Below are positions 31,135 through 39,495 of a stretch of DNA of 64,000 nt, piece after piece. The DNA comes from Nemertoderma westbladi (Eukaryota > Xenacoelomorpha > Nemertodermatida > Nemertodermatidae): contig JAUCBJ010000989.1 of assembly GCA_032718475.1 (NCBI GenBank), positions 1 to 64,000 on the forward strand. The letters run 5' to 3'. Under the pieces are notes generated by a model. That model had not been told where the DNA came from and ran no database searches. It saw only the letters and a program-made list of their open reading frames with translations. How positions within the stretch are numbered: position 1 is the stretch's first letter; every line of letters starts with the position of its first letter. The position numbers and the translations under genes are program-made.

Positions 31135-34100
31135 TTAAGTCCATGATCTAGTTAGGTTCACTATCCTGTCAACGTAAGTGTTAGTGACGTCATCAGGTAA
31201 GGTGTAGTCGTAGTGTGGATACTTGTCTGGACTTGGTAGGCCCACGGGCCTTCCGGTAGGTTTGTCTGAGTCCCAAAGTACGTCAATCTCTACAGTCTTA
31301 CCTTTACCGTCTGCACCTAATGTGTCGACTGGCAGTAACGGTTTCAACTCTACAGTATCAGTGTGTTCCTGTGAGCCTGTAAGCTTCCTAACCTTAGTCA
31401 CACGCTTACCTGTAGGGGGTAAGTCAAGTACCTTCTTCGAGCGGAGTGTAATCCCTGTGGCCACACCTTTGTCGTCCAAAGAAGTCAAATTCGGTAAATC
31501 TCTAAATGTCCGCTCCAATGGGTCTTCTAATGGAGTGTCTGGTAGACAGTCTGGTGAAGCGTCTGGTGAACAGTCTGGCGAGACGTCTGGTGAGACATAG
31601 CGCGGAACATCCGGCGAAATGTCCTGTCGTCGGTCCCAAAGTCTGTCTGGCGTAACTTCTGTCAGAAAGTCTGGTTCAAAGTCTGGTGGACAGTCTGTCG
31701 AGATGTCTGGTGGAAAGTCTGGTGAGACGTCCGGTAGACATTCTGTCGAGAGTTCCATCAAACAGTCTGGCGAACAATCCGGAGAACAATCTGGTGTCAC
31801 TTCTGGTGAATAGTCTGGCGAGTGATCTGGTGAACAATCCGGCGAAACGTCTGGTGAAATCTCCCGCGGAACATCCGGCGAAGGATTCGTACAAGCGTCT
31901 GGTCGAATGTCTGGTGAGACGTCTGGCGTAATGTCAGGTCTGGCGTCCAGGTCATCAGATTTCGTCCGTCCTTTTTTCCTCTTGACCTTGGCGTTGGCTT
32001 TCGCTTTAGACTTGACAACCTTGTCGATTTTTATCTCGGCACCCTCTGGTATGGTGTTGGTTGTCGCGTCGAATAACGGTGGCCATTCATCTGATGGTCG
32101 CTGTAGGAAATCGGGTCCTCTAAACCAAAAGGATTTATTGTCCGGTTTACAAAAGTCAAGTGGTTGCATCCCCCGTGACGCGATGTCAGCTGGGTTCAGC
32201 TTCCCTGGACAGTGACGCCAATCTTGTTTGAGCGACCGGTCTAGTATTTCAGCCCGTCTGTTGGCTACGAAAGTCTTGAACTCAAACGCTTCGTTGTTTA
32301 TGTACCAAAGTACCAACGTCGCATCCGTCCAATATGTGACCTTCAAGTTAGCCTCCAGCTCGCGTTGAACTAGACTGACAATATCGGTGGATATCGTCCC
32401 GGCTTGCAGCTCCCCACGAGGTACAGTCATATACTTCAATGGCATTGTTCTAGCCCTTGAAGTAACGAGAGATACATCGTAGCTGTCCGATGTCACTTGT
32501 CGTCTAAGGTATAAAGTAACCCCCAATCCATCCTTGCTAGCGTCACTAAAGCTGTGAAGCTCTAAATCGGCAGGAAAGGTGGTTTGCAAAGGAAAGTATA
32601 CCCTCGGTATGGTATAGTCTTGTAGGAACGTCAGTTGGGCTTCCCAGTCCCTCCATCGCTCAGCTAACTTTTCTGGGATGGGGTCGTCCCATTCCAGTCC
32701 GGCTTGCCAAATGCTGCGGAGTATGATCCTAGCATGCAGGATCACTGGACTAATGAAACACAATGGGTCGTACAATCGACTCATGGTCGATAAGCAAGTC
32801 CTCTTAGTGAGAGGTCTAGTCTGGTCGTTGGACCTTACACGTACCCTAAAATTGTCGGTGTTAGGGTCCCAACTAAGTCCTAATACTTTGGTCGTCAGCA
32901 GAGGTTCTAGGTCTAAGTCTAGGTCACCTCCACTGCGATCCATCGGGTCAAATGAGTTCACCAGTTCGGGTTCGTTGGAAGCGAACTTCGTCAGGCGGAA
33001 TCCGCCCTCAGCGAGACAATCCTGGAGTTGGTGTGCTACGGTTGTAGCGCGCTCCAAGGTGTCACAACTCTTGAGGCCGTCATCCACGTAGAAATCTCGT
33101 TCCACGGTCCGAACTACTTCTGGGTCAAACTGGTCTCGTCTGTCCAATGCTGTCTGCTTTAAGGCGTACATGGTGCAGTTGGGGCTGTCCCTGGCTCCGA
33201 ATACTCTTACCTGCATTTGGTAAGTTTCTGGCGGAAGTTCCAAATTTCCGTCCGGATACCAAAGAAACCTCAAGCTGTCCCTGTCCCGCTCCAAAGCCTT
33301 AACCTGGTGAAACATGGCCTCTACGTCACAGGTGAAAGCCACTTTGCGTTGTCTAAAACACATTAGGACTCCCATGAGGTAATTATTCATATTCGGCCCG
33401 TCCATCAGTTCGCTGTTCATAGACATCCCTTGGTAAAGCGCAGCGCAGTCGTTGACTACACGCACCTTGCCAGGTTTGTCCGGGTGTCGAACAAAATGAT
33501 GTGGCAGGTAATATGTCTGGTCTGTGGTTATCTCGGGATTTAACATCCTAATGGCGTATCCCTTTTGGAGATACGTCTGAAGTTGCGCATTGTATTGCAT
33601 ATGGGCCGTCTCGTCTCGCAACAATCGCTGCCTTATTGATTTGAGTCGCCTCAAAGCAAGCGGGTAATTGTTTACGAGCTTAGGTTGTCCATTGCGCCAC
33701 AACATACCAACCTCATAGTGGCCATTCGCGGTCTGGCGAATGGTATCTCTCATAATATTTAATGACCGTTTTTCCTGTTCTGACATAGCGGTCTCGTAAC
33801 TACCGGGTTCTGCTGAGTCCTGTTCCAACCATTGAATGGTCCGTTCAGTCAGCAGTCGGTCAAGCGCTGCTTGCACTGCGCCATGGTCCTCGTCCACGTC
33901 ATCGTCCGCTGCGGTGGCTAGTGTCAATGCGTCTGGTAGGCTCGCAAGCCTTCCGGTATCACTAGTCGGCGTCGAATCGTCGTGCGGCGGTTTGACAACC
34001 TTTTGATCTGTCGGTAGGCTCGCAAGCCTTCCAAGATCAATGACCGGTGTCGAAGCCTGGTGGGTGGGGTCAATGACCTTTGGATTTATCGGTAGGCTCG

Positions 34101-34794
34101 CAAGCCTTCCAAAATCCTCGTTCATCGAGTCATCCACGGCAACAACCCTTTGGTCTTCAGTAGTCAATACAACCTGGTTTACTGCAAGTAGTTGTAAGTC
34201 AGAGGTCCGTGTGGTCGTGTCCAGATCAGTTACGTCAGTATCGGTGGCGTCTGCGTTAGCGACGCAAGTCTGTCGTAGTGCCGTCCGTACAATTGGGCCA
34301 CAGGAGTGTGAAGGAGAATTATCTATCGTGTTAGTCAGTAAACTACATGTACTCAAAACGTCGTCCTCCTGGTCACTTACCTCTAGTGAACGTATTGGTG
34401 CTCTAGTATACCAACCTATGGGAGTTCTACATGCGTAGGGGTTGCCCGCTGTAATAACAGATGGGCGTGTCTCCCATACCTGATGTAAGTTAAACTGGTC
34501 TGTCCCAATTAACATCGCAATAGAACGATAATTAACAGGACATTCCGGTATTCCAATGTGTCGGAAATACTTACGATCTTCCGGTGATTGCTCTGGCACA
34601 GGGCCGAGCAAGTTACTAAAGTCCTTCGTAGCTGCAAAGGTCAAATTTCTTACCGGAAGTAATGAGCGCTCCTCCTTGCTGTGTTCCGCTTTGGAAAGAA
34701 GAGTGTCTAAGGTTAGTTTTACTCTTGTCACAGGGATCGCTCTCTTACCATGCATGCTGCTTACAGTGTACTGAGCAGTCTTACCTTGACTCAT
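31135..34794 (-). CDS. Element B Pol: protease end, reverse transcriptase, RNase H, with an SPD-repeat linker
   Basis: 1,219 codons. The first 140 residues are the rest of the protease (MLIGTDQF, TPIGWYTRAP). Next comes a linker with three copies of a 26-residue unit beginning GRLASLP. Reverse transcriptase follows (GKVRVVNDCAALYQG, CDVEAMFHQVKA, catalytic FYVDDGL), then the BEL-type RNase H (LHSFSDASKDGLGV, VPRGELQAG, YWTDATLVLWYI, DWRHCPGKLNPADIASRG). After RNase H, where integrase normally begins, there is an insert of about 140 residues of (S/T)PDx repeats and a further 90 residues of unknown type. The protease active site (ILDSASSHSYV) lies just upstream behind a TGA at 34,879. Confidence 0.9.
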   Translation of the reverse strand: MSQGKTAQYTVSSMHGKRAIPVTRVKLTLDTLLSKAEHSKEERSLLPVRNLTFAATKDFSNLLGPVPEQSPEDRKYFRHIGIPECPVNYRSIAMLIGTDQFNLHQVWETRPSVITAGNPYACRTPIGWYTRAPIRSLEVSDQEDDVLSTCSLLTNTIDNSPSHSCGPIVRTALRQTCVANADATDTDVTDLDTTTRTSDLQLLAVNQVVLTTEDQRVVAVDDSMNEDFGRLASLPINPKVIDPTHQASTPVIDLGRLASLPTDQKVVKPPHDDSTPTSDTGRLASLPDALTLATAADDDVDEDHGAVQAALDRLLTERTIQWLEQDSAEPGSYETAMSEQEKRSLNIMRDTIRQTANGHYEVGMLWRNGQPKLVNNYPLALRRLKSIRQRLLRDETAHMQYNAQLQTYLQKGYAIRMLNPEITTDQTYYLPHHFVRHPDKPGKVRVVNDCAALYQGMSMNSELMDGPNMNNYLMGVLMCFRQRKVAFTCDVEAMFHQVKALERDRDSLRFLWYPDGNLELPPETYQMQVRVFGARDSPNCTMYALKQTALDRRDQFDPEVVRTVERDFYVDDGLKSCDTLERATTVAHQLQDCLAEGGFRLTKFASNEPELVNSFDPMDRSGGDLDLDLEPLLTTKVLGLSWDPNTDNFRVRVRSNDQTRPLTKRTCLSTMSRLYDPLCFISPVILHARIILRSIWQAGLEWDDPIPEKLAERWRDWEAQLTFLQDYTIPRVYFPLQTTFPADLELHSFSDASKDGLGVTLYLRRQVTSDSYDVSLVTSRARTMPLKYMTVPRGELQAGTISTDIVSLVQRELEANLKVTYWTDATLVLWYINNEAFEFKTFVANRRAEILDRSLKQDWRHCPGKLNPADIASRGMQPLDFCKPDNKSFWFRGPDFLQRPSDEWPPLFDATTNTIPEGAEIKIDKVVKSKAKANAKVKRKKGRTKSDDLDARPDITPDVSPDIRPDACTNPSPDVPREISPDVSPDCSPDHSPDYSPEVTPDCSPDCSPDCLMELSTECLPDVSPDFPPDISTDCPPDFEPDFLTEVTPDRLWDRRQDISPDVPRYVSPDVSPDCSPDASPDCLPDTPLEDPLERTFRDLPNLTSLDDKGVATGITLRSKKVLDLPPTGKRVTKVRKLTGSQEHTDTVELKPLLPVDTLGADGKGKTVEIDVLWDSDKPTGRPVGLPSPDKYPHYDYTLPDDVTNTYVDRIVNLTRSWT
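31234..31254. repeat. Variant palindrome in element B pol
   Basis: GGTAGGCCCACGGGCCTTCC keeps the outer arms of the B palindrome but has GGCC stems and a CACG loop. The altered stem bases compensate each other. It encodes GRPVGLP in the minus frame, parallel to GRLASLP elsewhere. Confidence 0.7.
31530..31947 (-). repeat. In-frame 12-bp repeats coding (S/T)PDx
   Basis: About 35 imperfect 4-residue units such as SPDCSPDVSPDI encoded by degenerate 12-bp repeats on the minus strand. Frame is preserved throughout. It lies between RNase H and integrase of element B and is rich in Asp, Pro, Ser and Cys, so it is probably an acidic disordered linker. Confidence 0.9.
33934..34110. repeat. Palindromic 21-mers at 33,934, 34,012 and 34,090 in B pol
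   Basis: Three copies spaced exactly 78 bp apart, each encoding GRLASLP in the minus frame. The 78-bp period keeps the reading frame, and the DNA between them is diverged but alignable, so these three arose partly by tandem duplication of a palindrome-containing unit. Confidence 0.9.
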
Positions 34795-34878
34795 GTCCGT
34801 AACTACGTCGGCTACTTGTTCGTCGACATAGCTATGTGATGACGCAGAGTCTAAGATGGCGTATATACGCTTGCTCCC

Positions 34879-36272
34879 TCAGGTTCCGGTAATCTTTATG
34901 GGAATCACGCTAAACCCTTTCAATTGGTTCTGTATGAGGAGCGTTATCGAAGGCTGTTCCTCACCTGCATGCACGTAGAAAGTGTCGTCTTCCTCCTCGT
35001 CCTCGTCCGATGATCCTGACTGATCCATACAGTCCGTATAAAAGGTACGGATCTCGCGCGGCGCACGCTCCTTGTAAAGCGCGTCGCATCTAGCCGCTTT
35101 ATCTGGATGCTCTCGTCGAAAGCGTCTGGTCGGAGTATGACTGGTGGTGTGGAGTAACGCGTCATGGTTGCGTCCACACTGAGGACATGTATCATCGCTC
35201 GGGCAATCCTTCCGGACGTGTCCTGCTTCATACATCTCCAACAGGAATCTAGAGATCGGATTTGGAGTCTCCTCTCCTCGATCCCTAACTCTTTGAAAGC
35301 ACGACATCCACGTAGTTTATGTCCGCTGTAGTTTCTGCCATTCCGCTCGCAGTATGAGCATCCCACAAAGTCTGCCGGCAACTGTTGTTGTGGCTGCGTG
35401 GTGCCGATAGGCGTCAGAACTTTAGAAGTCTCAGTAGGGGTGGCGTAAGTAACGGCTTTCGCGTTCGTCGGAAGTGGTTTAGTCCGATTCGGCGCAGAAA
35501 CAGCTATCCCTTCCGCCGCGATATGGTGATCGGTATAGTTCGATCGAGTCTCGATCACGGCCTCCCGTGAAATCAGTTGATAGACATCGGTGAGTTTTAA
35601 TAACCCTCCGGCCTCTTCGCGCTGGTACTCGATGCGTCGCCATTCTCGTCGTAGTCGATGGTGAAGTCGACCGATTATTCGAATGAGAACCGTCGGTGCG
35701 TTAGCGTACTCGAGTTGTCCAATAGATCGTAAAGTCCCTATAGCGTTCTTGATTTTGTCCGCGAGTCGTAAAAGGTCGATCGGTTTCGAAATGTTGCCTC
35801 CTCTGCAGAGGTCTTCGATAATGGATTTAGCCATGGCGACGTTACCTCCGTAAATCGAATATAAACGGTCGTACGCCAACTCAAAGGCATCGGGAACACC
35901 TATAAAGGTTTCCGCTAATCGTTTCGGCTCACCAGACAGAACTTGGAGCAAGTAATTAAACTTCTCCGTCGAGATGAAAGCACACTTAGCGATCTGGGAC
36001 TCTACGTAGTCTACCAGTGTGCGCCAGTGTTTCGCGTTGCCAGAGAACTTCGGCGGTTGCTGTGCCGGTAATCCGTGTCTAGCCGCGAATTTCGCAATCT
36101 CGCTAACCAAGTCCAACTGTCCGCGTCCCTGTTCGGTGGCGTCGTCCAGTCGCTCCCTTCCGCGCATTGTTCGTTGGTAGGAATTATTAACGGGATCATC
36201 TTCTCGATGTGTCGGAGTCCATCTAGTCTCCTGTTCTCTCCTCGGTGGTCGATGTTGTCTAGGTTGTTCCAA
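34879..36272 (-). pseudogene. Element B Gag C-terminal part (DUF1759, zinc knuckles), frameshifted
   Basis: Residues 75-175 form the BEL/Pao Gag region (PPKFSGNAKHWRTLVDYVE, VLSGEPKRLAETFIGVPDA, YGGNVAMAKSII). A first Cys/His cluster follows (CSYCERNGRNYSGHKLRGC). The next knuckle begins CWRCMK, but the frame slips by one base near 35,220 and continues in another frame as AGHVRKDC, then CPQCGRNHDALLH. An acidic stretch (SSDEDEEEDDTFYV) leads toward protease. A TGA at 34,879-34,881 separates it from the protease active site. A TAG at 36,273 and a TGA at 36,393 separate it from the upstream gag part. No ATG opens the block. Confidence 0.87.
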
Positions 36273-36392
36273 CTACACGCTGGTTCGTGATCGATCCGAC
36301 GGTTGCGCTTCGAGTCGCTCTTCTATCTGAGCTAGTCGGTCCGTTACAGGTCGCATTATTTCGGCGAGTCTGTTGGTAAGCGATGCAATGCA

Positions 36393-37679
36393 TCACATTG
36401 CTGGTTGCAATGTGGGTTTCTGTTGGGGTGTTTCTCGTGGAGGATTATTGATATAGGTGTTCGTCGATCGTTCCTTTCGTTTGTAATCTTCCGCCGCTCC
36501 AGTACGGAATATTTCCCGTTCCGTCGACTCCGAGTCACTAGATGAGTCGCTATCGTCCGGATAAGGTGGCTGGCGGGTTCGTGTCCAGCGTATTATTCTT
36601 GGTCTCGTCCGTTGTGGTCTGGAATCTACGGCTCTCCGTTGTTCGGCAGGCTCGCAAGCCTTCCACGAAGTCATAGGTCTCGTTATACGTTGTCCGATCC
36701 CGTGGGTACTACCCACATCCATCCTCCTCCGTAGTTCGGTAGGCTCGCAAGCCTTCCACGAAGTCGTAGGTTGCGTCGAACATTGTGTCAACGGTCGAGT
36801 GAAATAGTCGGGTTTCGTAGTCGGTCTATAAGTAACTGGATTTGCACAGCACGTCACAGGTTTAACTCGTAATGGTTTACTCACCTGTTTAATGGTTATA
36901 AACGCAGGTTCCTCTCTTCCTACAAGTAGACTACGACTTACTGTAGGTGGACTAGTTATGTTACCTGCTAAAATTGGCGATGAAGTCGCCCTAGGTTGCG
37001 GTATTTCCGTCACAACAAACCTGTTGCCTTGTGTCGAATGCACAGGCGTTATTTCCTTAGGTTTTGTAACAAAGACCGGTTTTATCGAAGTCGTGGGTTT
37101 GAGCATAGGAATAACTTGGGGAAAACGTTTACAGTAATCCTCGACGAACTCCTCTCCTCGATCTATCGCTCCCACACTTCCTTCCTCGATTCGCTTCTGA
37201 ATTCCGCGATATCGAGCTTCCATACGATCCAGGGCAGACAAGTCGTGTCCAGTTCGCGATCTTATAGATCTATCTCTCGCGTCGAGTTCGAGGTCCGCTT
37301 GCGCGTTCGCTGCCTCGCGCAATCTACGATTAAATTCGAACTGTAGTTGCATCTCCCTTTCGCGTCGATCTGCTTCCTGTTGTTGTGCCGCTAACTCCGC
37401 TTCCTGAATGGCTAATCGCGATTTTATTTGCCGTGCCTCCAACTGAGCACGAGCGTCAGATGCCGCTTTCTGCTGTGCTAACTCGTCGGCTGCTGCCCGT
37501 CGCGCTAACTCGTCGGCTGCTGCCCGTCGCGCTAACTCGTCGGCTGCCGCCCGTCGTGCTAAGTCTTCCTCCAGTCTCCGCATTTTTGCGCTTTCGAATT
37601 CGGCTTGCGCCTTGAGTTGCGCAATTCTCGCCTCGTCCTCTCTGTGTTGTTTCTCTCCCTCGATGGCGATCTGTGCCAT
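36393..37679 (-). pseudogene. Element B Gag middle part, coiled-coil
   Basis: 428 codons. Residues 1-180 are strongly charged and Ala/Glu/Arg-rich with four copies of RRAAADELA, predicting a long coiled coil. The rest is Pro/Thr-rich and basic without a domain I know, and includes two WKACEP segments encoded by the palindromic repeat. The frame ends at a TGA, and the same frame reopens after a TAG 120 bp later as the DUF1759 part. Upstream, the coil reads back past 37,679 to about 37,740, where the frame changes to that of the N-terminal part. Confidence 0.75.
36644..36757. repeat. Palindromic 21-mers at 36,644 and 36,737 in B gag
   Basis: Two copies 93 bp apart (31 codons), read as WKACEPAEQ and WKACEPTEL, a different frame from the GRLASLP copies. 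The surrounding 93-bp unit is itself duplicated. Confidence 0.9.
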
Positions 37680-37744
37680 CTGGCGTTGAGCTTCTTCCTC
37701 GGCAACTTGTTGTCGGAGTGCAACCTCCTGTTGTTGTCGAGTAA

Positions 37745-38572
37745 TTACAGACGCTGTCTACTAACGTCGCCAATGTTGCCAACGTCGCTCCGTACGCTAA
37801 CGAACGATCTATTCAGTGGTGGAATTTGGTAGGCTCGCGAGCCTTCCGTAGTGAGAACTTCCGTCGTCCCTCGCGGTTCGACTTCCGGTTCATCGATCGG
37901 TACGCCGCATCTACGAAGAAAATTGGTGAGCGTTTCCAACCTCCCGTGCAGGCAGTAGAATTCTTCTTCCTCTTCGGGTTGTAACAACGCGTCCGAAACT
38001 GACTCACCTAGCAGTTGGTCAAACTGCTCCTGTTGAGCCAATCTTATTACTGACTTAAACTGGATAATGCTTTCTCTCGCACTTACTATTTTATCTATTA
38101 TCTTTACCTGAGTAAAGTTGTCGCCACGCAACTCTGCAAGTTCGTGTAAACCTTTAAGTTTATCTATGGAAGCATGTACCCTACTTTCTATCCTTACCTG
38201 TAAGGTGTAGAACTCGTATCTCGACATCGGGGCGGTTAACTCGCGTAAAACGCGAAAACCTTCTCTGAGGTTCCGAGTAATCTGGGCCATGTGTCCTCTT
38301 ATACTTCTAATAACGTTCTCCTGGCTTCCAGTCGAACTTACCATGTCCGGTTCCCGCGATCTAGTCTGCGGGACGGTAAGGAAATCTTCGATTCTGCCGT
38401 CGCCACGCGTTGCGGCTTCCGGTATTTCCGTTCGGGGTACCGGCGACGCAAGCGGTGTGACATCGGTGGAATCTCGGGTTCTCCTTCTCGGTTCGTCTAT
38501 TGTCGATCTGTCCGGGTCGCACGAGTCATAGTCGGTAGGTGGGTATCTCGTCGAATGGGGTGTGTCACTCAT
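37745..38572 (-). CDS. Element B Gag N-terminal part
   Basis: 275 codons starting at an ATG (MSDTPHSTRYPPTDYDS), the likeliest true start of B's Gag because it is the first long frame after the LTR and leader. Residues 1-80 are polar and probably disordered. Residues 85-200 are helical (ITRNLREGFRVLRELTAP, then KIVSARESIIQFKSVI). An acidic patch LQPEEEEEFY follows. The frame stops where the coiled-coil frame begins, a single frameshift near 37,740. No known domain. Confidence 0.7.
   Translation of the reverse strand: MSDTPHSTRYPPTDYDSCDPDRSTIDEPRRRTRDSTDVTPLASPVPRTEIPEAATRGDGRIEDFLTVPQTRSREPDMVSSTGSQENVIRSIRGHMAQITRNLREGFRVLRELTAPMSRYEFYTLQVRIESRVHASIDKLKGLHELAELRGDNFTQVKIIDKIVSARESIIQFKSVIRLAQQEQFDQLLGESVSDALLQPEEEEEFYCLHGRLETLTNFLRRCGVPIDEPEVEPRGTTEVLTTEGSRAYQIPPLNRSFVSVRSDVGNIGDVSRQRL
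37827..37847. repeat. Palindromic 21-mer in B gag N-terminal part
   Basis: Core AGGCTCGCGAGCCT, here a perfect 14-bp palindrome because the loop is CGCG. Read as EGSRAYQ, the third frame relative to the other copies. Confidence 0.9.
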
Positions 38573-39495
38573 GTCTTATTATATATGTCAAGTACGGGTA
38601 ATAAAATGTCAAAGTGTCTGAATGTTGAAGTGTCAAACTTACCTTGGTATATAGTATATATATACCCTAACCGGTACAAATAAACTAACAAGGTATATAA
38701 TAAAATAAGTAATAATCTAGCCTACCGGCTAAATTTGTACGAATAAATGAGATAACGGTATACGTTACCAAAATATAGATCAATAAGTACAAATAATAGG
38801 CAAAACAGCAACGTCTAACGGGAAAATAAGTACCAACAACACTACTAATAGACAGTGAAACCCACAAATTTTAAGTACTACTGTGCTTTCTTAAGTTTGA
38901 ACGACGCGAGTCGTAAAACTTACGTTCCTTTGATCTTCCAGTCGTACAAATTCCCAAATACAAACCGGACGTGGGTCTTTCCGTTTTTCGGCGGCGCGGA
39001 CGAATTTATTGTCTCCCAAACTTTGCGAAAAGCGGTCTAATCCTCGAAGCGGTCCAGAAATGAGTCCTTGAGTCCTGAAAAGGTCGAAGGTGAGAGTTTT
39101 ACTTCTACGCTTACGAAAAATCTTCCTAGGTACCGATACAAATTGGTCTTTAAACCCTATGTACCTTTTCAAGTACCGAAAGTAACACCGCACACACACG
39201 GCGTAAAACAAAGTGCTACAAACCAACTGTTAGCTAGTCAAATATTAAATACGAAAGTACTAGCTACCCTAAAAGCCTACTGAAGCAGGGGACATTCTAA
39301 ATTACTAAATTTACTAACCTTAAATTTTAAATATCTCCTACTTACAATAGCTAACAGATCGAAATAATACTATACACTAATTTCAGAATTTGTATAATAT
39401 ACCTCCTACTATTGTAGTGCGCACACACTACAAAGCGTACAGATCTAAACAATACTATACACTAATTTCAGAATTTGTATAATAATACTTCCTAC
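38573..39495 (-). other. Leader of element B between LTR and gag
   Basis: Non-coding. A segment of about 46 bp with ATACTATACACTAATTTCAG and AATTTGTATAAT occurs twice (39,363-39,410 and 39,450-39,495), the second abutting the LTR. Between them TGTAGTG and CACTACA form an inverted pair (39,415-39,434). I could not match a tRNA primer site just inside the LTR. Confidence 0.6.

Noticed and set aside
31530-31950. CRISPR-like array suggested by regular short repeats
   Set aside because: Repeats are 12-bp degenerate coding units with no spacers, inside a retrotransposon ORF of an animal genome.
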